From: Bacteroidota bacterium
Lineage (GTDB): Bacteria; Bacteroidota; Bacteroidia; Chitinophagales; Chitinophagaceae
NCBI GenBank assembly: GCA_013288285.1
Contig: JABDCE010000006.1
Location: 1-55,147, forward strand
DNA length: 55,147 nt
Direction of reading: 5' to 3'
Shown here: positions 23,800-32,937 of the stretch, in pieces
How positions within the stretch are numbered: position 1 is the first letter of the stretch
Layout of the letters: each line of letters opens with the position of its first letter
Position numbers and translations under genes: made by a program
Notes under the pieces: model-generated
The model's database searches: none
Seen by the model: only the letters and a program-made list of their open reading frames with translations
What the model was told of the DNA's origin: nothing

Positions 23800-26370
23800 A
23801 TGGCCACAACGCTCAAAAATAAAAAAACGCCGCCGCCGGAAGCTCCGCCCCCACCGGCAAGTGAACAAGGTCAGCCACTTATTGACAAAAAACGTCAGAT
23901 AAGGCTTGGCGTTGGCATATTTTTGCTTTTGGCCGGTGTTTTTACTTGTCTTTCTATTGTAAGTTATTGTTTTACATGGACTGCCGACCAAAGTTTCCTG
24001 ATCAGCAAAGAGGGATTGTCTGCTTTTCTTTTTCATGATCAGACGCCCGTAGCAAACATATGCGGACGATTAGGAGCGGCGCTGTCTCATGTATTAGTAT
24101 ATAAAGGAGCCGGCCTGGCGTCTCTTACCATTGGCATTGGCATCGCTGCGCTGGGCATTAATATCATTTATGGAAAGAAAGCATTGCCACTGCTCCGTTA
24201 CATGCGCTGGGTATCCATCCTGCTGTTGTTACTGGCACCATCGCTCACCTTTCTTTTTGGAGAAAGCACTTTTCCATTAGGGGGGGCACTGGGCAAAAAT
24301 GCTATTGATTACTTCAATGGCCTGCTGGGCCGCCTGGGGACCGGAATGGTATTGCTGTCTACCATACTATTTTTCATTTTTGTAATATTTGCATTAGACA
24401 TCAGCCCAATGCTGAACAGAATAAGAGCACGTGCAAAAAAAGTAAGGGACACATTTACCCCGGAACCCGTATTTAATACCCCGATACCAGAAGAAGAAAA
24501 CGGCAACCTTATCGACGACTCTGCTCCGTTTCCGGTAGACAGCGCAGCATCAAACTACCTGAACGACAACGACGAAGATGTGACACCGGTAATAAATGAT
24601 GCCCGCAAGAACAAGGAGTGGGACATGGCCCTGGTGGAACACAAGAAACCTGAAGAACCATTGACCGAAGAATACGAAGAAGAAGAGGAAGAACCCGAAG
24701 ACGAACGCTATGGAGAGTACACCGAATTCCTGGAAGGCCGCAATGCGGCGGCGGCGGTGCCTGTAAGCACTGTAGCCCATGATGACCTGGAACTATCATA
24801 CGTGGTAAAGCAAGTAGAAGAGCCACAGATAAAGCATGGCGCGCACATTTCGATAGCAGACAATGAACCCTTTGCACCTGAAGAAACACTCCGGAACTAT
24901 AAATTCCCTACCCTGGACCTGCTGGAGGAGCGGGTGCAGGAAGCCATATCGCTGAACAGGGAAGAGCTGGACCGGAATAAAGACCAGATACTGAATACGC
25001 TCCGCAGCTTCGGGATAGAAATAAAGACCATTACCGCTACCGTGGGCCCTACCGTGACGCTGTATGAGGTAGTACCTGCTGAAGGTGTACGCATATCTAA
25101 AATAAGAAACCTGGAAGATGATATAGCCCTGAACCTGGCGGCACTGGGAATACGTATCATAGCGCCTATACCGGGCAAAGGCACCATAGGTATTGAAGTA
25201 CCTAATGCCAACAAGCAGATAGTGAATATGCGGGCACTGCTGTCTACCGATAAGTTTGTAAACAATAAGATGAGCCTGCCTATAGCACTGGGCAAAAAAA
25301 TAGACAATGAGAACTATATAGTAGACCTGGCCACTATGCCTCACCTGCTGATGGCAGGTGCTACCGGGCAGGGCAAATCAGTGGGTATAAATGCTATACT
25401 TGTATCGCTGCTGTATAAAAAACATCCTTCACAACTGAAGTTTGTAATGGTAGACCCTAAGAAGGTGGAACTGTCCATTTACCGCACTATAGAAAAACAC
25501 TTCCTGGCGAAGCTCCCCAATGAAGACGAATCCATTATCACGGATATTAAGAAAGTCATCTACACACTTAAAGCACTATGCGATGAGATGGATGATCGTT
25601 ACGGGCTGCTTAAAGATGCCGGCGCAAGAAACATAAGGGAGTACAATGAAAAATTCATAGCACGCCGCCTTAATCCCGAGCATCATAAATACCTGCCTTT
25701 CATAGTGCTGGTGATCGACGAATTTGCAGACCTGATCATGACCGCAGGCAAGGAAGTGGAAATGCCGATAGCGCGCCTGGCGCAGCTGGCACGTGCAGTA
25801 GGTATACACCTGATCATTGCCACTCAGCGGCCATCTGTAAATGTGATCACAGGTACCATCAAAGCAAACTTCCCTGCGCGTATAGCGTTTAAGGTTTCTG
25901 CTAAGGTGGATTCACGTACCATACTGGATACCGGTGGCGCGGAACAACTTGTGGGCCGTGGTGACATGCTTATATCGCACGGTAGTGAATTGCTGCGCCT
26001 GCAGTGCGCATTTGTAGATACGCCTGAAGTAGAGAATGTGGTAGAATTCATAGGCCGGCAGCAAGGCTACCCTACTGCTCACCTGCTACCCGAACCCGAA
26101 ATGGACGATGAAGATGGCGGCAATAAAAGCTTTGACCCCAAGAACAGGGATAAACTGTTTGAAGAATGTGCACGGGTAGTAGTGCAGAAACAATCAGGCT
26201 CTACTTCTAATTTACAAAGGCAATTCAACCTGGGCTACAACAGGGCAGGCAGGATAATGGACCAACTGGAATCGGCCGGGATAGTAGGCCCTGCAATGGG
26301 CAGCAAGCCGCGGGATGTATATTTTAAAACAGACAGCGAATTAGACGAGTTTCTAAGTGGTTTAAGCTAA
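23800..26370 (+). CDS. ftsK: DNA translocase FtsK
   Basis: An 856-residue protein from the ATG at 23800 (MATTLKNKKTPPPE); an upstream TTG in frame is less likely. Four or five N-terminal membrane helices (about 30-205) anchor it at the division site. An acidic linker (about 220-370) is unusually rich in Glu. The alpha/beta motor domain carries GATGQGKS (Walker A, about residue 520) and LVIDEFADL (Walker B, about residue 637). A C-terminal gamma winged helix (about 790-856) shows LQRQFNLGYNRAGRIMDQLE, the DNA-reading module for polar KOPS-like sites. It pumps chromosomal DNA and helps dimer resolution during division. lolA follows after 54 bases, probably in the same transcript. Confidence 0.96.
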   Translation: MATTLKNKKTPPPEAPPPPASEQGQPLIDKKRQIRLGVGIFLLLAGVFTCLSIVSYCFTWTADQSFLISKEGLSAFLFHDQTPVANICGRLGAALSHVLVYKGAGLASLTIGIGIAALGINIIYGKKALPLLRYMRWVSILLLLLAPSLTFLFGESTFPLGGALGKNAIDYFNGLLGRLGTGMVLLSTILFFIFVIFALDISPMLNRIRARAKKVRDTFTPEPVFNTPIPEEENGNLIDDSAPFPVDSAASNYLNDNDEDVTPVINDARKNKEWDMALVEHKKPEEPLTEEYEEEEEEPEDERYGEYTEFLEGRNAAAAVPVSTVAHDDLELSYVVKQVEEPQIKHGAHISIADNEPFAPEETLRNYKFPTLDLLEERVQEAISLNREELDRNKDQILNTLRSFGIEIKTITATVGPTVTLYEVVPAEGVRISKIRNLEDDIALNLAALGIRIIAPIPGKGTIGIEVPNANKQIVNMRALLSTDKFVNNKMSLPIALGKKIDNENYIVDLATMPHLLMAGATGQGKSVGINAILVSLLYKKHPSQLKFVMVDPKKVELSIYRTIEKHFLAKLPNEDESIITDIKKVIYTLKALCDEMDDRYGLLKDAGARNIREYNEKFIARRLNPEHHKYLPFIVLVIDEFADLIMTAGKEVEMPIARLAQLARAVGIHLIIATQRPSVNVITGTIKANFPARIAFKVSAKVDSRTILDTGGAEQLVGRGDMLISHGSELLRLQCAFVDTPEVENVVEFIGRQQGYPTAHLLPEPEMDDEDGGNKSFDPKNRDKLFEECARVVVQKQSGSTSNLQRQFNLGYNRAGRIMDQLESAGIVGPAMGSKPRDVYFKTDSELDEFLSGLS

Positions 26371-26424
26371 CTTCGCGCCACGAAATTTTTCAGACCTAAT
26401 ATTTAAACAAGTCTTAGTACAAAA

Positions 26425-27075
26425 ATGAAGAAAGTATTATTAATAAGCTCCCTGGCTGTTTGCTGCGCGGTATATACGGCATCGGCTCAGAATGATCCTA
26501 AAGCGAAATCTGTATTAGAAGCTGTAACCAAAAAAGTGAATAGCCTCAAATCTTTAAAAGCAAATTTCAGCATCAATCTCACTGGAAAAGGGGGCAAGGT
26601 AAACGATGTAAAGAAAGGCACAATAGTGCTTAAAGGCCAGAAGTACCATGTAACCCTGGGCGGACAGGAAATCATCTGCGACAACAAAACTACCTGGACG
26701 TACACCAAGGATACCAAGGAGGTGCAGATAAACAACTTCAACCCATCGGAACAAACCATGTCTCCGGCAAAATTGCTGACCAATTTCTACGACAAAGAAT
26801 ATAAGTATAGCTATAAAGGAGAGAAAAAAGATAAAGCAAAAACTTACGACCTGATAGAGTTGCTGCCAATAGACGCTACTAAAAAATACACGAAAATAGA
26901 GTTGATGGTAGACAAGTCGAACTCAATGATAGCCGGTGGAAATATCACGGAGAAGAATGGCAACAATATCCAGTATACCGTGAGCAATATAACTCCTAAC
27001 CCGAATGTTTCGGACGCTGAATTCACGTGGGATCCCAAATCTCATCCAGGTGTAGAAACCGTAGATCTCCGATAA
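26425..27075 (+). CDS. lolA: Outer-membrane lipoprotein carrier protein LolA-like
   Basis: A 216-residue periplasmic protein with a signal peptide ending near ASAQ (residue 22). It has the LolA/LolB-fold pattern of an N-terminal helix (VLEAVTKKVNSLKSLKANF), then a curved sheet with GTIVLKGQKYHV and KTTWTYTKDTKEV. LolA shuttles lipoproteins from the LolCDE complex to the outer membrane. Several lipoproteins in this window would be clients. It is the second gene of the ftsK-lolA pair and ends at a strong palindromic terminator shared with fabD. Confidence 0.88.
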   Translation: MKKVLLISSLAVCCAVYTASAQNDPKAKSVLEAVTKKVNSLKSLKANFSINLTGKGGKVNDVKKGTIVLKGQKYHVTLGGQEIICDNKTTWTYTKDTKEVQINNFNPSEQTMSPAKLLTNFYDKEYKYSYKGEKKDKAKTYDLIELLPIDATKKYTKIELMVDKSNSMIAGGNITEKNGNNIQYTVSNITPNPNVSDAEFTWDPKSHPGVETVDLR

Positions 27076-27093
27076 CAGGACTACAAATTTTTA

Positions 27094-27135
27094 ATAAAGC
27101 GAAAGGCAGGCGATATCGCCTGCCTTTCGCTTTAT
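27094..27135. terminator. Bidirectional terminator between lolA and fabD
   Basis: A perfect 42-base palindrome with 21-base arms, between the convergent genes lolA and fabD. The outer AT pairs supply T runs for both strands. Confidence 0.92.
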
Positions 27136-27157
27136 ATGCTACTAAAAGCCGCGCTTT

Positions 27158-28039
27158 TTAACTGATGCCGTCAATAACTACATCCTTAACTATTTTCTTC
27201 ACCAACCCCTGCAATACACTGCCAGGGCCCACTTCTGTAAAATGCGTGGCGCCATTCTCCGTCATTCGCTGTACAGTTTGTGTCCAGCGCACAGGTGCTG
27301 TAAGCTGGTTGATCAGGTTTTGCTTTATCATTCCAGGGTCGATGTAAGGATGCGCATCTACATTCTGGTAAACGGGGCAAGTAGGGTTATTAAAATGTGT
27401 CTGGGCTATTGCCGCTTCGAGCTCTTCCAGCGCTGGCTGCATTAACGGAGAATGGAATGCACCACCTACCGGCAATACCAGCGCCCGCTTGGCTCCTGCG
27501 GCTTTCATCTTCTCACACGCCTGGGCTATACCTTCTATACTGCCGCTGATGACCAGTTGGCCGGGGCAGTTATAATTAGCCGCTACCACTACCTCATCTA
27601 CAAATGAAGCGCATATCTCTTCCACCTTTGCATCCTCCAGACCTAACACCGCAGCCATGGTTGAAGGGTTTATTTCGCAGGCATGCTGCATGGCCGCTGC
27701 ACGCTTAGCCACCAGGCGAAGGCCGTCTTCAAATGTTAGTACCTTATTAGCTACCAGCGCCGAAAATTCGCCAAGTGAATGGCCCGCAACCATATCGGGC
27801 AACAGGTCAGGAGTTGTTTGATAAAGTATTACGGAGTGCAGGAAAATAGCCGGCTGTGTTACGTTGGTCTGTTTGAGCTCCGCATCTGTTCCGCTGAACA
27901 TAATATCCGTGATACGGAATCCAAGTATCTCATTAGCTTGTTCAAAATACTCTTTCGCAAAGGCGCTTTGCTCATAAAGACTTTTTCCCATTCCGGAAAA
28001 CTGTGCACCCTGGCCTGGAAATATATATGCGTGTTTCAT
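27158..28039 (-). CDS. fabD: Malonyl-CoA:ACP transacylase
   Basis: A 293-residue protein with the FabD motifs: FPGQGAQFSGMG at the N-terminus, the nucleophile elbow GHSLGE (catalytic Ser near residue 87), the arginine-containing KRAAAMQ, and GGAFHSPLM with the catalytic His near residue 195. It moves malonyl from CoA to acyl carrier protein, feeding fatty-acid elongation in the cytoplasm. It is separated from the YciO-like gene by 69 bases and may share its transcript. No other fab gene is nearby. Confidence 0.96.
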   Translation of the reverse strand: MKHAYIFPGQGAQFSGMGKSLYEQSAFAKEYFEQANEILGFRITDIMFSGTDAELKQTNVTQPAIFLHSVILYQTTPDLLPDMVAGHSLGEFSALVANKVLTFEDGLRLVAKRAAAMQHACEINPSTMAAVLGLEDAKVEEICASFVDEVVVAANYNCPGQLVISGSIEGIAQACEKMKAAGAKRALVLPVGGAFHSPLMQPALEELEAAIAQTHFNNPTCPVYQNVDAHPYIDPGMIKQNLINQLTAPVRWTQTVQRMTENGATHFTEVGPGSVLQGLVKKIVKDVVIDGIS

Positions 28040-28108
28040 GTGTCGTATTTATGGCGCAAAATAAGCCCAATTGCTTCAATTCACAAACTCCGTTGGCCAT
28101 ATAACTAC

Positions 28109-28729
28109 TTAATGAATGAGGTGCGCCCACTCCCCCGCCCCTTCACGCAACAATACCGGGCTGCCTGATGTACAATCAATGACCGTAGACGAAAGAATAT
28201 TACCTATGCCACCATCAATGACGATGTCAACGACATTGCCAAACTGCTCCTCCATGAGCTCAGGGTCGGTGAAATACTCCACGTCTCCATCCATAGGCAG
28301 CGAGGTGCTCATTAACGGATGCGTGAGCTCTTTCACAATACAATGGCATATTTTATTGTCGGGAACACGGATGCCTACTGTGTCTTTTTTTGTCTTTAGC
28401 TGCTTGGGCACCTGCTTACCAGCCTCCAGGATAAAGGTATATGGCCCGGGCAGCGCAGCTTTCAGCAGACGGAATATAGGCGTATCAATGCTTTTGGCAA
28501 AATCAGTGATGTGGCTAAGGTCGCTGCATATAAAGGAGAACTGCGCCTTTTTGGCGTCCATATTTTTTATTCGGGCTATACGGGCGATGGCGTCTGCGTT
28601 GAAAATATTACAACCTATGCCATAAATGGTATCAGTGGGATATATGATGATCCCCCCGTCTAACAGGCACTCCACAACGGTTTTTATAAGTCTCGGTTGC
28701 GGGTCATCGGGATGGATACGAACTAGCAT
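28109..28729 (-). CDS. YciO/TsaC/Sua5-family protein (L-threonylcarbamoyladenylate synthase-like)
   Basis: A 206-residue protein covering the whole YrdC-like fold. It has GGIIIYPTDTIYGIGCN near the N-terminus, the basic RIKNMDAKKAQ, LPGPYTFIL, and TVGIRVPDN followed by STSLP. Its length and the PTDTIYGIGC form fit YciO better than TsaC. TsaC makes threonylcarbamoyl-AMP for the t6A modification of tRNA. The role of YciO is less certain, so a t6A role is possible but not shown. It lies upstream of fabD on the same strand. Confidence 0.85.
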   Translation of the reverse strand: MLVRIHPDDPQPRLIKTVVECLLDGGIIIYPTDTIYGIGCNIFNADAIARIARIKNMDAKKAQFSFICSDLSHITDFAKSIDTPIFRLLKAALPGPYTFILEAGKQVPKQLKTKKDTVGIRVPDNKICHCIVKELTHPLMSTSLPMDGDVEYFTDPELMEEQFGNVVDIVIDGGIGNILSSTVIDCTSGSPVLLREGAGEWAHLIH

Positions 28730-28865
28730 AACAGTATTACAAAGTTAGGCTGAAAATTAATCAGTAGTGGTCGTCCATTAACCTTCACCCATTATATTAC
28801 CGTAATCCCTAACGATATATTCCTTGATTTACAATAAAATAACTCATTGTAAGCAAAAAGTATTT

Positions 28866-28873
28866 TATTTTTG
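28866..28873 (+). promoter_or_regulatory. -7 promoter box of the PIG-L gene pair
   Basis: TATTTTTG, a full match to the consensus, 5 bases before the ATG at 28879. The expected transcript would be leaderless or nearly so. Confidence 0.65.
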
Positions 28874-28878
28874 CATGA

Positions 28879-30096
28879 ATGCGCTTACCAGGAAAACTTT
28901 TGCTGTCGATCCTTATCAGTGTACTTAGCGTGCCTGTTTCGTTTGCGCAGTATACTTCGGTTGCCTATTACATGGTTGCCCATCCCGACGACTGGCAGCT
29001 ATTTATGGGCGTCAATGCGTTTAACGACATTGCCAACGGCGCCAATAGCAACAACAGCAAAGTAGTGTTGATATACACCACTGCCGGAGAGGCCAACTGC
29101 AATGGCGGCCCTGTAAATGAACAGTATTACCTGGCCCGGCAAACAGGCGCTAACCGTTCAGTACAGTTCTGCGCTGACATCAACGGTAAAAATGAGCCGT
29201 GGAGTCCGTCAGTAGTCACCATAAAAGGGTTGTCTTACCACAACATACTCCGCTATAAATATAAGAACACGGTAAGCTACTTCCTGCGTTTACCTGATGG
29301 CTGCCTGGAAGCGACACATACTACCTTAACAAAATTCGCGCACGGAAAGATGCCAACGCTATATGCCGTGGATAGCAGCACTGCTTATTTTGGTTATGAA
29401 GACCTGGTTAAAACAGTGGAAAAAATAATCCAGGAAGAAGGAAAAGGAGCGGACGACATCACCATAAATTGCCCTGAATGGGACTGGACCTTAAATCCAT
29501 CAGACCATCCCGATCACATACAGACGGGTTTGCTCGCTACCCGGATCGCATCAAAGATGCCATGCGTAAACCTTAACCTATTTGAGGGCTACTATAGCAG
29601 CAACAACCCGCCCAACCTGGCCCCGGAAGACATTGCCAAAGAGTCTGCACTACTGGCACAGGTGTCCTATGGTTGCACGCATTACGGATATTCGCCGGAA
29701 TGGGATCCGACACATTCCGGAGGAAGCCATATAAACTGGACAAACAGGAATTATTTCAGAACAATAATCACCTGCGATTCGAACGTGCTGCAGAACGATC
29801 CGGGACCCGTTGCTTTCCAGGATTCTACAACCACTCTGAATAAATACACAGTAAACGTGTTCCCCAATCCTGCGCATGATATCATCAACATCACCTATGA
29901 AATAGAAGACAGCGGTATGGTGACGATGGCTGTGAACGATTACTATGGCAGATCTTACGGGCTGCTGCTCAATGAGACAAAAGAAAAAGGCAAGCATACA
30001 TTCAGTTATAATGCCGCGCAGTTAAGGCCCGGCAACTATAGCCTGTATGTGAAGATGCCACAAAATATACAGTTGGTAAAGTTTGTAAAAGAATAA
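28879..30096 (+). CDS. Secreted PIG-L family deacetylase with T9SS sorting domain
   Basis: A 405-residue protein with a signal peptide ending near SFAQ (residue 24). The PIG-L metal motif AHPDD (about residues 34-38) and a downstream His pair in SDHPDH (about residues 211-216) make up the expected zinc site of GlcNAc-type N-deacetylases. After about residue 320 comes a C-terminal sorting domain with VFPNPAHD and a final VKFVKE, predicting export by the T9SS and attachment to the cell surface. The reaction would be removal of an acetyl group from an N-acetylated sugar; the natural substrate is unknown. A paralogue that lacks the metal residues starts 4 bases downstream. Confidence 0.88.
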   Translation: MRLPGKLLLSILISVLSVPVSFAQYTSVAYYMVAHPDDWQLFMGVNAFNDIANGANSNNSKVVLIYTTAGEANCNGGPVNEQYYLARQTGANRSVQFCADINGKNEPWSPSVVTIKGLSYHNILRYKYKNTVSYFLRLPDGCLEATHTTLTKFAHGKMPTLYAVDSSTAYFGYEDLVKTVEKIIQEEGKGADDITINCPEWDWTLNPSDHPDHIQTGLLATRIASKMPCVNLNLFEGYYSSNNPPNLAPEDIAKESALLAQVSYGCTHYGYSPEWDPTHSGGSHINWTNRNYFRTIITCDSNVLQNDPGPVAFQDSTTTLNKYTVNVFPNPAHDIINITYEIEDSGMVTMAVNDYYGRSYGLLLNETKEKGKHTFSYNAAQLRPGNYSLYVKMPQNIQLVKFVKE

Positions 30097-30100
30097 AAAG

Positions 30101-30961
30101 GTGAAGAGAATTTGGTTGTTCATATTGCTGTTATTGTTGTCTACAGACATGTATAGCCAATATAATGCCGTGTGCTTCTATGTGGTGGCGCAGCAGGACG
30201 AATGGCAGCTTTTCATGGGCCTGAATGTGTTCAACGATATTGCACAGAATAACGCAAAGGAAAATAAGAAGGTGGTGATCATCTATACTACTGCGGGGCA
30301 TGAAAACAATAATGGCCAGCCGATGAACGCACAGTACTATACAGCAAGGCAGGCAGGCGCTGACCACTGTGTTGAATTTTGTGCAGACCAGCAAGGTAGC
30401 CATGGAGTATGGGATAGCACGGTAGATACCATCAACGGACATGCACTGCTGAGACGCCAATACAAAAACGTGACCAGCTATTGCCTTAGACTACCGGGCG
30501 CACCCGATGCTGCACAGGAGTGTGATATAAAACACCTGCACGATGGTACAGTATCCGGCATCACCGATATTGAAAGATCAACAAACTATACCAGTTGGAA
30601 AGACCTGGTGAACACGCTACGATCTATCATCAACGTCGAAGACAGTGCGATACCACAGGTGATATTGAATACTGCCGACACGGACGTGATCCTCAACAAA
30701 AACTGCCGCATTGACAATGTATACACCAGCCGGTTAGCGCTTGATGCGTTTGCACAAACCGGCCACATGGAGTTAAATTTATTCCGGGAGTTTTGCATAA
30801 CAGGGCTGCCGGCAAACCTTGAAGACAAAGACATATCTACCAAAGCAGCGCTGCTTAGCCTGATGGATTACGGGCTTACCGAAAACGGGCAGGCATCGGA
30901 GTGGACTGCAGATAACATTAACTTCCTGAGCCGGCATTATTTCAGAACGGTAAAAAAGTGA
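30101..30961 (+). CDS. PIG-L-like paralogue lacking metal-site residues (probable pseudoenzyme)
   Basis: A 286-residue exported protein starting with a GTG at 30101, 4 bases after the preceding stop, with a signal peptide ending near MYSQ. It aligns with the upstream gene over the whole enzyme domain (WQLFMG and NVFNDI, then VVIIYTTAG, NAQYYTARQAGADH, SYCLRLP). The metal motif AHPDD is replaced by AQQDE, and the His-containing SDHPDH region by NKNCRIDN, so at least two His ligands and one Asp are gone. It also lacks the T9SS sorting domain. Its close coupling suggests it partners or regulates the active paralogue, or binds the same glycan without cleaving it. It may also be on the way to loss, but the frame is intact. 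Confidence 0.82.
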   Translation: MKRIWLFILLLLLSTDMYSQYNAVCFYVVAQQDEWQLFMGLNVFNDIAQNNAKENKKVVIIYTTAGHENNNGQPMNAQYYTARQAGADHCVEFCADQQGSHGVWDSTVDTINGHALLRRQYKNVTSYCLRLPGAPDAAQECDIKHLHDGTVSGITDIERSTNYTSWKDLVNTLRSIINVEDSAIPQVILNTADTDVILNKNCRIDNVYTSRLALDAFAQTGHMELNLFREFCITGLPANLEDKDISTKAALLSLMDYGLTENGQASEWTADNINFLSRHYFRTVKK

Positions 30962-30963
30962 CC

Positions 30964-32838
30964 TTACATTTTAGCAGCCGGGTACCATTCGTAGTAGATC
31001 ACTTCATCCGAACTATCTATGGCCTGCAAATGATTCCGCGATGCGAATCGCAGTGAGTTGGAATATACGGCAGCTGCGTAGCCTTCATGCGGAATGTTTT
31101 TCCCACTGCTGTCTGTGAGCAGCCGCTTACACACTGCCACCAACACTGGTTTGTTCGTGAGTCGTTCTTTCAGCCTTACATCCATGCTATCAAAACCTAC
31201 GAAACCCATGAGTACCCGGCTATACACTGCTGGCGTACGGCTCATTTTACAGGCCATCAGCGGCAAGCCTGACTTTATCGATAACCGATAGGTAAGATTG
31301 CTCCACTTTTCGTCATCAATCATATCCAGGTCGTAATCTTCGGCGCCAAGCGAATAATAAGGAATGGGCAGGATGGCCTGGTAGCGGCCAAACTGGACAT
31401 TGGGTGGCGTTATACCCGAAAGAGCATCTGCACTAAAGATATTTTTGTGCGCGGTCTGTGCCTGCATTTCCCGCACAAAGTCACGTGTTTCGTAACCGCC
31501 AAAAAGAAGTATAGAAGCGATCACCAGCATCTTTATCTTATTGTTGTATTCCTTGTATACGGCGGTGATGGTGTACACGATCCAGATATTAAAAACGAAA
31601 AAGAAAGGCCATATAAACCGCTCCAAAGCCCGGAACTGCTCTACTCTTTTTGTAAAATAATGCAGGTAGAAGAATGGATTTAAAATATTCAGGAAAAGTA
31701 TCCCTTTAGTGTAAGGCTCCTCAGTATAGTAATGCTCCCCGAAAGAGATAAACAACAATACGAGGCCGCCAAGCAGTATAGTTGCCTTCAAAGGGTCTGC
31801 GAAAAAATCCTTCTGGGTACGTACCATAAACTCCCGGAATTTTTTGCTAACAACAACGGCTATACCAAACACAAGGAACGCATATAGTCCCACATTGCCC
31901 AGGTATCCGGCCAGTTCCGCTTCTGAAGAGATATAGCCTGCAGATATAGGAAAATAAACCCGTTGAAAAAGATAACGGCTGAACAATGCCGTGAACCGTA
32001 TTTTCAACTCCATCCAGTCGTAACCCGTGGCAGATACAGGCCTCAGTGGCAGATACCCATCTGTTATTCCCAGCAAGACCAACACGAGGCACAAGGAAAC
32101 CACAGCGACAACCGGCGCTGCAAGCATACTGAAAAGGCCTTGTTTTTCCTTACGGTAAAAGACGCCATAAAAGAAAAGCATAGCACATGAGAACATGGTG
32201 ATTATGGCCAGGTAGTAACCTTGGGCAAGGAACCCTAAAAACGACAACAGGCACATGCCAACGCCAACCATCACTTGCTTTTTCCGGTTGTCTTTGTGTT
32301 TATGCCACAGCATCATTAACCAGGTAGCCAGCAGTATCAGCGACGAGAAAGAGAACGCGGTGTGCCCCGCCCATATCCTCAGTATCTGCATATTGGCCCA
32401 GGGCAGTATGATGGCCATCAGGTAAGAGATAGTGTTCTCCCCTGTTAGTTTGCGGAGTATGTGATAAATAAGAAGGCCACTGGCAATAATATTGAGGATA
32501 ACAACACAATAAAGAACAATTACCGTGTATGCCGAAAGATCATAAACATGATGACATATCCAGCGGAACGGTATTGAAAACAAAGGCGTGTTGTCAGTAT
32601 AATAAACGTAGTCGCCAAAGGGATACTGAAAGAAGTCATACTTAAGTATACCACCCGCAGAGATTGGTTCCTTTACATAAGTAGTAAGCGTGAATAGATT
32701 TTTCAGTCCGTCCCCGATATCACAAAACAGCACACCTCCGGGATGCTGGCGAAAATGAACGAAGGCAATCGCAGCGATCAGCACATGAACACAAAAAAGA
32801 GATAAATACAGATAAAAACTGCTTTTCTTCATTATCAA
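30964..32838 (-). CDS. Polytopic membrane protein, GT-C-like, function unknown
   Basis: A 624-residue protein with about eleven hydrophobic segments over residues 7-465 and a soluble C-terminal part (about 470-624). The first extracytoplasmic loop has the acidic FCDIGDGLKN followed by YPFGDYVYYTDN, a layout common in GT-C polyprenyl-sugar transferases, where an Asp in this loop is catalytic. No named family was recognised. It is divergent from the GT2 glycosyltransferase and convergent with the PIG-L pair. A role in adding a sugar to a surface glycan is a context-based guess. Confidence 0.7.
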   Translation of the reverse strand: MIMKKSSFYLYLSLFCVHVLIAAIAFVHFRQHPGGVLFCDIGDGLKNLFTLTTYVKEPISAGGILKYDFFQYPFGDYVYYTDNTPLFSIPFRWICHHVYDLSAYTVIVLYCVVILNIIASGLLIYHILRKLTGENTISYLMAIILPWANMQILRIWAGHTAFSFSSLILLATWLMMLWHKHKDNRKKQVMVGVGMCLLSFLGFLAQGYYLAIITMFSCAMLFFYGVFYRKEKQGLFSMLAAPVVAVVSLCLVLVLLGITDGYLPLRPVSATGYDWMELKIRFTALFSRYLFQRVYFPISAGYISSEAELAGYLGNVGLYAFLVFGIAVVVSKKFREFMVRTQKDFFADPLKATILLGGLVLLFISFGEHYYTEEPYTKGILFLNILNPFFYLHYFTKRVEQFRALERFIWPFFFVFNIWIVYTITAVYKEYNNKIKMLVIASILLFGGYETRDFVREMQAQTAHKNIFSADALSGITPPNVQFGRYQAILPIPYYSLGAEDYDLDMIDDEKWSNLTYRLSIKSGLPLMACKMSRTPAVYSRVLMGFVGFDSMDVRLKERLTNKPVLVAVCKRLLTDSSGKNIPHEGYAAAVYSNSLRFASRNHLQAIDSSDEVIYYEWYPAAKM

Positions 32839-32918
32839 ACCGCTATTTGGTCTTAAAGATAATGCTTTGTAACAATTTTTAATTTTGAAGAAATCCGGCA
32901 GAACATTACTGATAATAT

Positions 32919-32926
32919 TAACTTTG
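32919..32926 (+). promoter_or_regulatory. -7 promoter box of the GT2 gene
   Basis: TAACTTTG, a match to the consensus, 11 bases before the ATG at 32938, implying a very short leader. Confidence 0.6.
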
Positions 32927-32937
32927 CCCGCGACTAT

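Noticed and set aside
27094-27135. Perfect 42-base palindrome as a possible operator or recombination site
   Set aside because: It lies between convergent genes with AT pairs at both ends, which is fully explained as a bidirectional terminator.
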